A stretch of DNA of 64,000 nucleotides from Microbacterium terregens (lineage in GTDB: Bacteria; Actinomycetota; Actinomycetes; Actinomycetales; Microbacteriaceae). Below are positions 16,159 through 24,959 of the stretch, one piece after another; the first letter of the stretch is position 1, and every line of letters begins with the position of its first letter. The notes beneath the pieces were generated by a model. It was not told where the DNA came from. It did not search any database and saw only the letters and a list, made by a program, of their open reading frames with translations. The stretch is taken from assembly GCF_039534975.1 (NCBI RefSeq), contig NZ_BAAAWH010000001.1:3437490-3501489 (forward strand), given 5' to 3'. The translations under genes and the position numbers were made by a program.

Positions 16159-16680
16159 TCACCCGATGAGGTAGACCATTCCACGGCCATCAGCCGCGAG
16201 CGATTCGACGAACTCTTGAGCCCGTCGAAGAAAATCGAGGACATATCGGAGTTCGTCCTCATCGTCGGCTCCGTGCCGGCTGCGCCAGGTCTGCGCCCAC
16301 GTCCGCACCCGCGACTCGTCGATCGCGCAGAGGTGGTCGCGGATCGCCGGCACCTCTTCCGGCAGGATCGTCCTCACCCACGGGTCCCACCCCATCTCGT
16401 GCATCGTCACGTGTCCCTCGAACATGCGATGCGAGGAACCGACTTTGGTCCCGCCCGATTGCGGTTGCGTGAGCGACTGCAGAGCCGACCAGGACTTGTC
16501 GAGGTAGAGCATCTCGTGCTTGGGCGAGGTCTGCTCGAACGTCGCGACGCTGACGCTCGCATGCGGCTCCATGCCCCACGCGTCGGCGAGCGGGTCGCTG
16601 GAGAGGATGCTGTGCGGGTCGTCGACCGCCTGCTGCGCGAGGTCGGCGTCGAACGCGTATGCGTAGTATCTGATTCCCAT
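16159..16680 (-). CDS. DUF1877 (YfbM-like) family protein
   Basis: A 173-residue protein that begins MGIRYYAYAFDADL, the hallmark start of the DUF1877 family. A conserved YLDKSWSALQ segment and a helical C-terminus (VLDFLRRAQEFVESLAADG) follow. The family's function is unknown; members are often found near mobile or toxin-antitoxin genes in actinobacteria. It stands alone, in the same direction as the toxin-antitoxin pair, and ends about 185 bases before the antitoxin start. No signal peptide or membrane segment is visible. Confidence 0.85.
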   Translation of the reverse strand: MGIRYYAYAFDADLAQQAVDDPHSILSSDPLADAWGMEPHASVSVATFEQTSPKHEMLYLDKSWSALQSLTQPQSGGTKVGSSHRMFEGHVTMHEMGWDPWVRTILPEEVPAIRDHLCAIDESRVRTWAQTWRSRHGADDEDELRYVLDFLRRAQEFVESLAADGRGMVYLIG

Positions 16681-17040
16681 GCGCCGATGATCCCGTTCCC
16701 AGAGAGGGCCGGCAGCCCAGCATCTGGCCGATGGGGGACAACGCGAACAGGCGTCGCCCTGTGGAGGAATGGCAGCGCCGAACTCAAGTGAGAAGACGTC
16801 GTCTTCAGTTCGAGCGCCCGAACGACGCCCGCACCGAGACCGAGGGATTCGCGCTCACGGTCGCCAGTGCAGCCCTGCCGAACTGGCCAACAGTACCGTC
16901 GGAGCTTCGCACATCGCCTGGGCGTCGGGCGCCGCGCTGCACTATCCGCTCAGCAATCGCGACGCCCCAAACGTGGCAGAAGTGGCAGATCGCGTGGCAG
17001 GATCGATCAGAAATGCTAATTGATCAGGTCTTTTACTGGC
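16681..17040. other. Intergenic stretch left of the putative island end
   Basis: No gene is recognised. A short perfect palindrome (GAAGACG-T-CGTCTTC) lies near 16793-16807 and repeats the GAAGACG found at the start of the att-like site at 17041. The frames open through here end in translated tRNA-like sequence and have no protein similarity that I can see. Confidence 0.5.
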
Positions 17041-17093
17041 GAAGACGGAGGGATTTGAATCCCGCCGAGCTACGTCTTTCTTGATCCTGCTCG
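17041..17093 (-). repeat. tRNA 3'-end-like sequence, putative left attachment site of a genomic island
   Basis: On the minus strand this reads like a T-arm (GGGATTCAAATCCC) followed by an acceptor strand CGTCTTCG and CCA, but no 5' half of a tRNA precedes it. Positions 17043-17059 are identical over 17 bases to the 3' end of tRNA-Ser(GCT) at 46214-46230, in the same orientation. Positions 17044-17093 also align with 44204-44252 (TTGAATCCCG and GATCCTGCTCG at the same spacing). This is what an att site duplicated by tRNA-targeted integration would look like. Confidence 0.5.
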
Positions 17094-17166
17094 TTTCTTC
17101 TGCGCCCGGGATCCCCGAAATTTCGCGGATCTGAACCTGGTGAACTCAGTTCTGATCCGACCACAA

Positions 17167-17313
17167 TCAACCTCGATCCGAGTCGTTCGTGGGCAGCACG
17201 TGGGCACGAATCTTGACGGCGTAGTAGTCGATTCCCGCTCGGTGATCGTCCATCCATGCAAGCCAGTCCCGGCAGGCGCGAGACAGAATGTCACGATCAG
17301 GCGGTGTCAGCAA
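17167..17313 (-). other. Possible gene remnant, 48 codons
   Basis: A short minus-strand frame from a TTG at 17313 reads DRDILSRACRDWLAWMDDH and then YYAVKIRAHVLPTNDSDRG before a stop. Its composition looks protein-like (tryptophans, balanced charge), but it matches no family I know. It could be the C-terminus of a gene lost from the island edge. The rest of 17094-17597 shows only a third copy of GATCCTGCTCG (17447-17457) and no gene. Confidence 0.25.
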
Positions 17314-17597
17314 GGCGCTCCCCAGAGAGTCCGCGACCGATCATAGTTGGGGTGGGCTCTGAACCTGGAGAGGTTCGTCCTTCTCGTTCGTTCTTGTTCA
17401 GAAGGCCCCGGATTCACGCCGTTCAAGCCTGGCAGATTTTGACCACGATCCTGCTCGATCCGGGCGAATCGTCTTCAGTTCTGGGCACTGTGTGGGCGCG
17501 GAATTAATCTGGCGGCGGTCGCCCGGGTACCCGGCCTCGGCACCTTTACGCCTCCAGACATCTCGAGAATCGCAACGCGCTGTCGGTCACGCGCCGG

Positions 17598-19004
17598 GGG
17601 TGGCGTCCCTCTGAGTGGTGGAGTTTCTCGACACCGTGCGAGTTCAGCTGTTGTGATTATGCCGCAGCGAGTTCTGGGATTGCGACCTCCTCTTCGGTGA
17701 CGTCGAGGAGCTTCATGGAGTGCTCGCTGAAGTAGCGGCGGTCGGCGCCGTCCCATTCGTCGTGCTGTTCGATCAGGACGTGCCCTGCCAGGCGCAGCAG
17801 CGCGGCCGGGTTGGGGAACGTGCCGACGACGTCGGTGCGACGCTTGATCTCCTTGTTCACCCGCTCCAGCGGATTGGTGGACCAGATCTGCCGCCAGTGC
17901 GCGTAGGGGAACGCCGCGAACGCGAGGAGGTCGTCGCGGGCGTCTTCGAGCATCTCGGCGACCTTCGGGTGGGAGCGGCCGAGCATCCGCACGACTTCGT
18001 CGAACTGGGCGTGGACGTGCTTCTTGTCGGGTTGCGCGAAGATCGTGCGGATGATCGATGCGACCATCGGTCCGGCGGTCTTCTGCACGTTGGCGAGCAC
18101 GTTGCGCATGAAGTGAACCCGGCATCGCTGCCAGCTGGAGCCTTGGAATACGGTCTCGATCGCGGCGATCAGGCCGGTGTGAGCATCGGAGATGACCAGC
18201 TTCACCCCGTCCAGCCCGCGCGCTTTCAACGAGCGCAGGAACGTGGTCCAGAACGGCTGCGACTCGGTGTCGCCGACCTCGAAACCGAGCACTTCCCGAC
18301 GCCCGTCCGCGGCGACGCCGACCGCGACGACGACCGCTTGGGAGACGACCCGCCGGCCGACGCGGGCCTTGCAGTAGGTCGCGTCGAGGAACACGTACGG
18401 GTAGCCGGTGTCCGCGAGCGGCCGGTCCCGGAACGCGGCGACGTCCTCGTCGAGGTTCGCGCAGATCCGCGACACCTCCGACTTCGAGATCCCCGTGTCG
18501 GCGCCCAGCGCTTTGACCAGGTCGTCGACCTTGCGGGTGCTCACGCCGTGGACGTACGCCTCCATCACGACCGCGAACAAGGCTTGATCGACCCGTCGGC
18601 GGCGTTCCAGCAGTGACGGGAAGAAGGTCCCCGCCCGCAGCTTCGGGATCCGCAGATCGAGTTCACCGGCGGTGGTGAGCAACGGTCGGGGTCGGGTGCC
18701 GTTGCGTTGAGCGACCCGTGCGCCGGACCGCTCGTACGGGGCGGCGCCGATGAACGCGGCCGCTTCCGCGTCGATCAGCTCCTGGTAGAGCGTCTCGGTC
18801 GCTGTCCGGATCCGGTCGGTGACGTCGGTGAGTTTCAGTTCCCCGAGGAGCTCGAGGAGGGCAGACTGGTCTAGAGCCATCGTGCGTTGTGTCTTTCTGT
18901 GAGTGACTTTGATCGGTTCTCACTGACCATCGCACGATGGCTCACCAACGTCTACGACGTCGACACCACCGCCGAGAACTACACCACTCCAGGGGACGTC
19001 ACCC
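17598..19004 (-). mobile_element. Complete IS256-family insertion sequence
   Basis: About 1.4 kb with imperfect terminal inverted repeats of roughly 33 bases. The left end begins GGGTGGCGTCCC, and the right end read in reverse begins GGGTGACGTCCC; both continue with AGTGGTG and AGTT-CTCG segments. The ends are flanked by the direct repeat CGCGCCGG (17590-17597 and 19004-19011; exact edge uncertain by one base), consistent with the 8-9 bp target duplications of IS256 elements. One intact transposase gene fills it. Intact ends, gene and duplication suggest a fairly recent insertion. Confidence 0.9.
17657..18880 (-). CDS. IS256-family transposase
   Basis: A 407-residue mutator-type DDE transposase, full length for the family. 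RNGTRPRPLLTTAGELDLRIPKLR and YVHGVSTRKVDDLVKALG lie in the N-terminal part. VFLDATYCKAR holds the first aspartate, LVISDAHTGL the second, and STNPLERVNKEIKRRTDVVG the catalytic glutamate. The WQRCRVHFMRN segment with the C/H insertion typical of IS256 is present. No frameshift is seen, so it is probably active. Confidence 0.95.
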   Translation of the reverse strand: MALDQSALLELLGELKLTDVTDRIRTATETLYQELIDAEAAAFIGAAPYERSGARVAQRNGTRPRPLLTTAGELDLRIPKLRAGTFFPSLLERRRRVDQALFAVVMEAYVHGVSTRKVDDLVKALGADTGISKSEVSRICANLDEDVAAFRDRPLADTGYPYVFLDATYCKARVGRRVVSQAVVVAVGVAADGRREVLGFEVGDTESQPFWTTFLRSLKARGLDGVKLVISDAHTGLIAAIETVFQGSSWQRCRVHFMRNVLANVQKTAGPMVASIIRTIFAQPDKKHVHAQFDEVVRMLGRSHPKVAEMLEDARDDLLAFAAFPYAHWRQIWSTNPLERVNKEIKRRTDVVGTFPNPAALLRLAGHVLIEQHDEWDGADRRYFSEHSMKLLDVTEEEVAIPELAAA

Positions 19005-19183
19005 GCGCCGGGGCGCCGGGAAGCTGTCGGACACTTCACGCCTCCTGCGAGGCAATTCGCCTCACCTCTTCCCATCATTAGCCGAAACGGCGAGGTGCGG
19101 TGTTAGCAACTTCGCTGAGCTATCGATATAGCGACCCACTCCGACGATCGAGATAGCCGGCGGGAGACTGCATCCTTCGGCGT

Positions 19184-20113
19184 CTACGGTCGCCCCGAAA
19201 TTTGACTACTTGCGGGAGAGCGCATGCCGTTGCCGGCGAAACGCCGACTGGCGTCCGCCATCACCTCACGAGCCTCACGCGTGGACAGTGCCGCCATGAA
19301 CACGTGGAAGCCAGATGGCCAGACTTGAAGCTCCGACTGCCCCCCGGCCGCGCGCACGTTCGCGTGCAGGTGGCACGCGTCGAGAAGCAGCAGGTCGTGC
19401 CCGCCGATGTATGTCACCAGCGGAGGAAGGCCTCGCAAATCCGCCCGCAGCGGACTCGCTACCGGATCTGCCGGATCACGGTCACCCGACCACAACTCAC
19501 CGCACGCAATGAGCATGTCGCGCGAGAGCATCGGGTCCCGCTGGTGCCATCGCAAGAGGGCCGGGTCGTCGAGCATCAGATCCGTCCAGGGCGAGAACAG
19601 CAGGATCTGCCGCACGGGCTCATCGCCGGCGTCGCGCATCCGGATTGCCTGCCCCAGGGCAAGACCTCCGCCTGCCGAGTCACCGCTTAGGAAGACCGGC
19701 TGCGATCCCGCCTCCGCGCGCACTCGGGACATTACCTCGTCGATCAGCGGATAGGCGTCGTCGACGGTCGATGCCGGGGCCAGCCCGTAGAGCGGGATGT
19801 GAAATGTTGCACCGGATTCCTCGACGAGGCGCGCGATCACCGTCCAATGCTTCTCCTGGATCGCGTAAACGTAGGCGCCGCCGTGCAGATAGACGACATG
19901 CGGTCCTGGCGGCTGCCTACGTGGGGCTACGGTGACCACGGTGCGGTCCCCGAGAAGAGTGACGGAGGACACAACACACGCCCGGGTGACGTCTTCGGGG
20001 ACCGGAGCGGGCGCCTGCCGCGCAGGAAGAAGTCGCATGGTTCGCACAAGATCGTGGCGGGCGCGATAGCGCCACCTGACGTACGCGCGGGTCAGTGCCA
20101 TTCGAACGGACAT
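19184..20113 (-). CDS. Alpha/beta hydrolase of the hormone-sensitive-lipase family
   Basis: A 309-residue esterase/lipase. The oxyanion-hole motif HGGAY is at residues 77-81, the nucleophile S146 lies in GDSAGGG, the acid is D240 in GGHD, and the histidine is H270 in SGFHVF; this is a complete HSL triad. It is a cytoplasmic enzyme with no signal peptide, probably cleaving an ester or lactone. It lies at the left end of the catabolic island, 179 bases from the IS256 end, and is divergent from a CMD-fold gene with a small palindrome between them. Its natural substrate is unknown. Confidence 0.9.
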   Translation of the reverse strand: MSVRMALTRAYVRWRYRARHDLVRTMRLLPARQAPAPVPEDVTRACVVSSVTLLGDRTVVTVAPRRQPPGPHVVYLHGGAYVYAIQEKHWTVIARLVEESGATFHIPLYGLAPASTVDDAYPLIDEVMSRVRAEAGSQPVFLSGDSAGGGLALGQAIRMRDAGDEPVRQILLFSPWTDLMLDDPALLRWHQRDPMLSRDMLIACGELWSGDRDPADPVASPLRADLRGLPPLVTYIGGHDLLLLDACHLHANVRAAGGQSELQVWPSGFHVFMAALSTREAREVMADASRRFAGNGMRSPASSQISGRP

Positions 20114-20134
20114 TTGTACTCCTTCGAGTCAGTT

Positions 20135-20147
20135 TGACATACTGTCA
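20135..20147. promoter_or_regulatory. Palindrome between divergent island genes
   Basis: TGACA-TAC-TGTCA is a perfect inverted repeat in the 64-base gap between the esterase and the CMD-fold gene. The following GTCATACA resembles the GATCATAC half-sites near 22345 and 26690, so a shared regulator is possible. Confidence 0.4.
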
Positions 20148-20177
20148 TACACCAACCGAGACAGGGCGGTGCGCTGA

Positions 20178-20810
20178 GTGACGTCGATCGATAGCAACGG
20201 GCCAACTGCAGCGGGGAACTCGACGAATCGAGTGCCACCGCTCGATCTCGTCGCTCTCGAAGGCGACCAGCGCGAGCTGTACGACCGTTATGCGACCGGC
20301 CAACGCGTCGCTGCGAACGTGGGGTTCCGGTTGGTCGCCGAGGACGGGCAGCTTCTCGGACCCCCCGCCGCTTGGATGTTGAGCCCCCCAGTCGGAATCG
20401 GCCTCGAGCGGGCAGGCTTTGCGCTGCGCTTCGCCCTGGCGCTTCCTGATCGCTGGCGCGAGATTGTCATCCTGATGGTTGCCGCGCACGAGGACAGCGC
20501 CTTCGAGCGGTTCGCACACCGTCAAGGCGCACGTGCGGCGGGAGTGACGGATGCCGAGATCGGCCAGATTCAGGCAGGCACCTTCACCCCCGCCGGTGCT
20601 GTGGAGGCCGTACTCGTGCAGGCAACCACATCGCTGCTCCGCCGTGCGGGGCTTAACGCAAAGGAGTGGTCGGCCGCGGAATCTGCGCTCGGTCATCGCG
20701 CGATCTTCGAAGTGGTGACTTTGGTCGGCTGGTACCGACTCATGGCTCTCCAGCTCCGCGTATTCCGCCTCGAGCCTCCGACGGCCGACGCGATTCACTC
20801 CGAGACGTGA
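20178..20810 (+). CDS. Carboxymuconolactone decarboxylase (CMD)-fold protein
   Basis: A 210-residue AhpD/CMD-like protein. WREIVILMVAAHEDSAFERFAHRQGARAAGVTDAEI is the conserved helical core. The CxxC of AhpD-type peroxidase partners is absent (E-D-S-A at that place), so a redox role is unlikely and a decarboxylase, hydrolase or isomerase-like role is more plausible. A similar layout is seen in short CMD proteins of catabolic operons. It is convergent with the next gene and the two coding ends overlap by 16 bases. Substrate unknown. Confidence 0.82.
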   Translation: MTSIDSNGPTAAGNSTNRVPPLDLVALEGDQRELYDRYATGQRVAANVGFRLVAEDGQLLGPPAAWMLSPPVGIGLERAGFALRFALALPDRWREIVILMVAAHEDSAFERFAHRQGARAAGVTDAEIGQIQAGTFTPAGAVEAVLVQATTSLLRRAGLNAKEWSAAESALGHRAIFEVVTLVGWYRLMALQLRVFRLEPPTADAIHSET

Positions 20811-21553
20811 TCAAGCTCCTCCTTCAGGATGGGCATCGCCGTCGCGACGCCGTGCATGCCTAGGAGGCTGGCGATCTCCATCACTTCGAGGATTTCACCT
20901 ACGGTGGCTCCGTATCCGAGGGCGTTCTCGATGTGCAGCTTCAGCCCCTTTACGTAGAGGTGGGTGGCCGCAGCATCGAAAGCGATGTAGACGAGCTCGC
21001 GAACCTTGGGTTCCAGCGTGCCGGTGCGCCACGGGAAGGATGAGAACTCGGTGTAGGCGTCGAAGATTTCCGGATCTAATTCGAGGATGTCGTCCCAAAA
21101 GGAGTGCCAGTAGCCGCGCGTTTGCGTGAACTCCTCCTTCATCCGCTCCTGCTCCGGCGACAGCGGAGCAGGCTCCTCGCGCAAACCCCGCTCTTCGAGC
21201 ACCGCAACGAGCACCGGCACACCGATGTTCATCGCATGGATCCCCAGGGTGGCGGTGCATTCGAGCACCTCCATGATGTGCGCGGCGGAGGATCCGAGGC
21301 GGAGTGCCGCTCGGATGTGCGCGCGAATTCCTGGTGCGTAGAGGTGGGTCGCCGCTGCATCCACGGCGATGTGAATGTACTCCCGCGTAAGCGGGTCGAG
21401 CCGGCGCTTCTCCCAAGGCACCTTTGCAAAGTTGGTGTAAGCGTGCATGAACTCGGGATCGAGCTCGAGCACGGAGTCCCACGCGGGATCCCAGTCTCCG
21501 CGGACGCGGACGAACTCGTCTTTGATCTCTTGCTTTCGGGCACTGAGTGCCAT
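20795..21553 (-). CDS. Tandem double-domain CMD-fold protein
   Basis: A 252-residue protein made of two similar CMD domains (about residues 5-120 and 132-248). Each contains an FxAYTxFxxxPW segment, a REYIHIAVDAAATHLY- or RELVYIAFDAAATHLY-type helix, and an H-I-x2-A-L helix. The internal duplication is plain by eye. There are no CxxC cysteines. It is the last gene of the leftward operon that starts at 27709. Fused CMD pairs of this type occur in catabolic clusters, but I know of no assigned reaction for this one. Confidence 0.85.
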   Translation of the reverse strand: MALSARKQEIKDEFVRVRGDWDPAWDSVLELDPEFMHAYTNFAKVPWEKRRLDPLTREYIHIAVDAAATHLYAPGIRAHIRAALRLGSSAAHIMEVLECTATLGIHAMNIGVPVLVAVLEERGLREEPAPLSPEQERMKEEFTQTRGYWHSFWDDILELDPEIFDAYTEFSSFPWRTGTLEPKVRELVYIAFDAAATHLYVKGLKLHIENALGYGATVGEILEVMEIASLLGMHGVATAMPILKEELDHVSE

Positions 21554-21596
21554 GTGATTCTCCTTCGTGACAGAACGGTCAGCGAAGGATCGATGA

Positions 21597-22349
21597 TCAG
21601 TCTTGTGCGACGTCGGCTTCTACACCGCGCAAGCTCAGAAGTGCGGTCGCCGCAGCTGCTCGAACGTGCTCAGCACACAGTCGGGCAGCCAGCTCAGCAT
21701 CACGATCAGCGACCGCCGCCGCGATCGCGCGCAGCTCGCGGACCGCTTCGGGAAGCCGCCCCGTCTCAGACAGCGAGGTGGCACGCAGCACCTGCACGCG
21801 GGCCTGGATTCCCTCCAGCAGCTGCTGCAGGGAAACGCTGCGCGCGCCGGCAATCAGCACCGCGTAGAAGCGTGCTTTCGACCCCAGCAACTCACGGATG
21901 GCCTCGACCTCACCGGACTCGGCCGCGAGGGCAAATTCCTCGACAGCCGCTACGAGATCTGCGACCTCCCGATCGGTGGCACGTTCAACGAACCGCCGTG
22001 CGACCAGCGACTCCATCGATGCCCGCACCTCGTAGAGGTCCGCAGCGTCCTCCAACCTGGGGGCGGTGACCATCGCGCCCCGTTGCGGGATCACCGTGAC
22101 GAGGCCCTCCGAGGTCAGCTCTCTGAGCGCCTCGCGCACCGTGGTACGCGACACCCCCAACTGCTCGATCAGCTCGCGCTCGACGAGGCGCTGTCCCGGC
22201 TTGAGTGTGAAGTCAAGGATTGCCTGTCGCAACGAGGCTGTGACCTGCTCGCGCAAGGGCGCCGCGACACGTCCCACGGGCTCAGCCGTCCATGTTCCCG
22301 CTAGAGAATTCGTCGATGCCACTTCATGCTCTCTTTGGCGTACGATCAT
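21597..22349 (-). CDS. GntR-family (FCD/FadR subfamily) regulator
   Basis: A 250-residue regulator: a winged helix (VTASLRQAILDFTLKPGQRLVERELIEQLGVSRTTVREALRELTSEGLV, about residues 35-83), then an all-helical FCD ligand-binding domain (LYEVRASMESLVARRF and following). FCD domains bind carboxylate effectors via a metal ion. Start chosen at ATG 22349 with GAAGGA upstream; longer frames read into the preceding gene. It lies inside the catabolic operon, overlapping the dehydrogenase gene by 26 bases, with a palindrome over its start. It probably controls this operon. Confidence 0.9.
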   Translation of the reverse strand: MIVRQREHEVASTNSLAGTWTAEPVGRVAAPLREQVTASLRQAILDFTLKPGQRLVERELIEQLGVSRTTVREALRELTSEGLVTVIPQRGAMVTAPRLEDAADLYEVRASMESLVARRFVERATDREVADLVAAVEEFALAAESGEVEAIRELLGSKARFYAVLIAGARSVSLQQLLEGIQARVQVLRATSLSETGRLPEAVRELRAIAAAVADRDAELAARLCAEHVRAAAATALLSLRGVEADVAQD

Positions 22350-23253
22350 ACGATCCTTCAGAGTATACGTCGACTCGTCCTCCTCTCTCCACGATCCACG
22401 TCGCGATCTGGGTGTGATCTGACTCGGCTGGTAGCGATTCCGCCGCCTGCTCCCACATCGCCACCGACGCCTCACTGAGCGTCCGGAAACCGCCCACCGT
22501 CTCGCACAGATCTAGGGCGATGCGCATGTCCTTGACCATGAGCCCGAGGGCGAAGCCCGAGTCGAATGTCGCGGGCAGCACGAATGACGGCCACTTCTTC
22601 TCCGTCGAGCCGCTCCGCCCGCTGGACGAGTTGAAGGCGTCCACCATGACGTGCGGGTCGAGTCCGAAGTGTGCCCCGGCGGCCATGACCTCGCCGGTGA
22701 TCCACAGGTGAGTTGCGGACAGCAAATTGTTCAGCGCCTTCATCGCGTGCCCCGCACCGAGCGCGCCGACAGCCGAGACGCTCCCCAGCGGCTCCAGGAA
22801 TACTCGAGCGTCCTCCACGTCGCGAGGATCGCCGCCCGCCATGATCGTCAGATCGCCGCGCTCCGCGCCGCCGACTCCGCCGGAAACGGGAGCATCCACC
22901 ACACGGACGCCGGCCGGTGCGAGGCCCAACGCAAGTGCGCGAGTGCGCGCAGGCTCGGACGAGCTCATGTCGATCATCAGAACTCCCGGCCTCAAGACGC
23001 CGGACGCCAGACAGTCCTCCACCACGCGCTCGACCACGCCGGAGTCCGGAAGGATGAGGATGAGCACGTCTACGCGCCCGGCCATGTCGGCCAGATCCGG
23101 ATGCACGGTCGCCCCGGTCTGCTGCACCCTGTCACGCGCCACGGATGACAAGTCGAACCCGTGGACATCGTGACCGGCGCGGACGAGGTTGGCCACCATG
23201 GGCACTCCCATGCGTCCCAGCCCGATGAACCCGACGCTCGCGGCCTCAGACAT
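22324..23253 (-). CDS. 3-hydroxyisobutyrate-dehydrogenase-like NAD(P) oxidoreductase (first copy)
   Basis: A 309-residue beta-hydroxyacid dehydrogenase. Rossmann motif VGFIGLGRMGVPMVANL is at residues 7-23, the substrate loop is DAPVSGGVGGAERGDLTIMAGG, and the catalytic lysine sits in GHAMKALNNLL. The family oxidises 3-hydroxyacids or reduces tartronate semialdehyde-like compounds. The ATG at 23253 overlaps the stop of the upstream CMD gene by 8 bases. A second enzyme of the same family is two genes upstream in the same operon, hinting at two hydroxyacid steps or two stereoisomers. Confidence 0.88.
   Translation of the reverse strand: MSEAASVGFIGLGRMGVPMVANLVRAGHDVHGFDLSSVARDRVQQTGATVHPDLADMAGRVDVLILILPDSGVVERVVEDCLASGVLRPGVLMIDMSSSEPARTRALALGLAPAGVRVVDAPVSGGVGGAERGDLTIMAGGDPRDVEDARVFLEPLGSVSAVGALGAGHAMKALNNLLSATHLWITGEVMAAGAHFGLDPHVMVDAFNSSSGRSGSTEKKWPSFVLPATFDSGFALGLMVKDMRIALDLCETVGGFRTLSEASVAMWEQAAESLPAESDHTQIATWIVERGGRVDVYSEGSYDRTPKRA
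22339..22352. promoter_or_regulatory. Putative GntR operator over the regulator start
   Basis: CGTACGATCATACG is palindromic apart from one mismatched pair. The core GATCATACGAT (22344-22354) recurs with one difference as GATCATACAAT at 26688-26698, upstream of the first metallo-hydrolase gene. That recurrence suggests binding sites for one regulator, most simply the GntR protein encoded here. Confidence 0.45.
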
Positions 23254-23659
23254 CGTGGCCGAGTTCGACCAGCACCCGCTGTGCGATGCGGAACGAGTCC
23301 AGCGAAGCCGGCACACCCGCGTAGATCGCGGTCTGCATCAGGACGGCCTGGATCTCGCTCGGGAGCACTCCGTTGTTGATCGCCCCCCGCACATGGATCG
23401 CGAGCTCGTGCGGGCGGTTGAGCACCGTCAGCATTGCGAGATTCACGAGACTGCGGGTCGCCCGCGGGAGCTCGTCACCTCCCCAGACGACCCCCCAGCA
23501 ATACTCCGTGACCAGCTCCTGAATCGGCCGGGCGAAAGCGGTAGCGTTTTCCAGCGATGCCTCGACGTGCGCGTCACCGAGGACCTCTCGGCGCACGCGC
23601 TCGCCTCGCTCGAGAGTCTCTTGGCGCGTTCGCGTGTCGTTGCTGTTGACTTCGGTCAT
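23246..23659 (-). CDS. 4-carboxymuconolactone decarboxylase-like protein (PcaC-type)
   Basis: A 137-residue CMD-fold protein close in pattern to PcaC: GERVRREVLGDAHV at the N-terminus, FARPIQELVTEYCWGVVW, then the helix pair LVNLAMLTVLNRPHELAIHV and GVLPSEIQAVLMQTAIYAGVPA. PcaC decarboxylates gamma-carboxymuconolactone in protocatechuate degradation. No other pca genes are present, so here it probably acts on another lactone or beta-ketoacid-like compound. The ATG at 23659 overlaps the cupin stop by 4 bases. The frame extends further upstream only in sequence that belongs to the cupin gene. Confidence 0.87.
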   Translation of the reverse strand: MTEVNSNDTRTRQETLERGERVRREVLGDAHVEASLENATAFARPIQELVTEYCWGVVWGGDELPRATRSLVNLAMLTVLNRPHELAIHVRGAINNGVLPSEIQAVLMQTAIYAGVPASLDSFRIAQRVLVELGHDV

Positions 23660-24054
23660 GGCGTGACCTCCGGGGTCGGGGCGACGAACTCGTGGTCTGC
23701 GACCGGGGCCGCCCAGGAAGTCGTGCCGAGCGAAATGGCGATGTGCGTCATAAGCGAGTCGGATGCGGCGCCGTGCCAGTGCGACTCGCCAGCCGGCGAC
23801 CACACCGTGTCGCCGGCGTGCAGCACCTCGACGCGGCCGCCTGCGCTCTGCACGAGCCCGCTTCCGGCGAGCACCAGCAGGATCTGGCCCGACTCGTGGG
23901 CGTGCCAATGCGTGCGCGCTCCGGGACTGAAGGTCACCGTGTTGACCGTCACACCATCGACAGAGCCGGTGAGGTACGGATAGACGTCGCCGGTGAACCG
24001 CGACCCCGTCTTCCCTTGCGCGCCGACCTGCTCGTGAGGGCGGATGACGATCAT
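23656..24054 (-). CDS. Small cupin protein
   Basis: A 132-residue single-domain cupin. Motif 1 is RTHWHAHESGQILLVLAGSG with three metal-binding positions (His, His, and Glu or Gln); motif 2 is GDTVWSPAGESHWHGA. Such proteins are often encoded next to CMD genes and in some cases act together with them, as fused cupin-CMD proteins do. Here the cupin and the PcaC-like gene overlap by 4 bases, and the cupin overlaps the second dehydrogenase gene by 4. A metal-dependent isomerase, dioxygenase or decarboxylase role is possible. Confidence 0.88.
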   Translation of the reverse strand: MIVIRPHEQVGAQGKTGSRFTGDVYPYLTGSVDGVTVNTVTFSPGARTHWHAHESGQILLVLAGSGLVQSAGGRVEVLHAGDTVWSPAGESHWHGAASDSLMTHIAISLGTTSWAAPVADHEFVAPTPEVTP

Positions 24055-24959
24055 GAATTCTCCTCGCCGTCGGGGGTGATGCGGATGCCGCCGGATATGT
24101 CGCCGAGCGCGTCGACGACGCTGTTGCTGATGGCATCCGCGTAGCCGAGCGCCCGCGCGAGACCGAAGCTGGCGATCGGGCCAGCCGCATTGAGGCTCGC
24201 CACCCGCAGTTGGGCGAGCAGTTCGACATACAGGGTGACGTCCTTGAGCATGAGGGTGTTCGACAGACCGCCCTCGAGATAATCGCCTGTGATGATCCTG
24301 GGGAAGCGGTTGAGCGTCGCGAAGTTCACTCCCGAACTGGCGTTGAGCACGTCCAGCACCGACGCCAGGTCCAGCCCCGCAGCCCGGGCAGCCACCATCA
24401 CTTCGGCCGTCGCCGACAGAGCGACCGCGTTGAGGAAGTTGTTCAGCAGCTTCGTGGTGTGCCCGCTTCCGCTCGGCCCGAGAAAGAAGATCTTTGCTGC
24501 GAACCGGTCGAGGACCGGCTTCGCATGCTCAAGGGCCTCCTCATCGCCGCCGACCATCAGGGTCAGCGTTCCCGATTCGGCTGCGGCCGCGCCCCCGGAT
24601 ACCCCGGCATCCAGGTAGAACGCACCACGGGCGGCGAAGTCGGCCGAGATCCCCCGCGTCGACGCGGGCGCCGCCGTACTCAGATCTACGATGATCTGCC
24701 CTTTGCGTGCTCTCGCCAGAAGGCCGTCATCGTCGTATATGACCCGTTCCACGGCGCGACTGTCCGGCAAGGACAGGAGGATCAGCGTGCTGGCGCCCGC
24801 GACGGACGCGACGCTCTGGGCCGCAACCGCGCCGACGCGACCGGCAGCGGCCTGGTCGAGGTCGAACCCCCGCACCTCGACCCCCGCTCCCCCGAGTCGT
24901 TGCGCGATGCGCCCTCCCATGTTGCCCAGACCGATGAATCCGACACTGAGCCCGATCAC
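24051..24959 (-). CDS. 3-hydroxyisobutyrate-dehydrogenase-like oxidoreductase (second copy)
   Basis: A 302-residue beta-hydroxyacid dehydrogenase with VGFIGLGNMGGRIAQRL at residues 6-22, DAGVSGGAAAAESGTLTLMVGG as the substrate loop, and GHTTKLLNNFL with the catalytic lysine. It differs widely from the first copy, so the two are old paralogues or independently acquired. Four-base overlaps on both sides (cupin, SDR) place it firmly in the operon. The substrate is probably a branched or 3-hydroxy acid formed by ring opening (inference). Confidence 0.88.
   Translation of the reverse strand: MIGLSVGFIGLGNMGGRIAQRLGGAGVEVRGFDLDQAAAGRVGAVAAQSVASVAGASTLILLSLPDSRAVERVIYDDDGLLARARKGQIIVDLSTAAPASTRGISADFAARGAFYLDAGVSGGAAAAESGTLTLMVGGDEEALEHAKPVLDRFAAKIFFLGPSGSGHTTKLLNNFLNAVALSATAEVMVAARAAGLDLASVLDVLNASSGVNFATLNRFPRIITGDYLEGGLSNTLMLKDVTLYVELLAQLRVASLNAAGPIASFGLARALGYADAISNSVVDALGDISGGIRITPDGEENS

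Noticed and set aside
17041..17093. Complete tRNA gene
   Set aside because: Only the T-arm and 3' acceptor strand can be formed; no anticodon arm, D-arm or matching 5' acceptor strand is present upstream.
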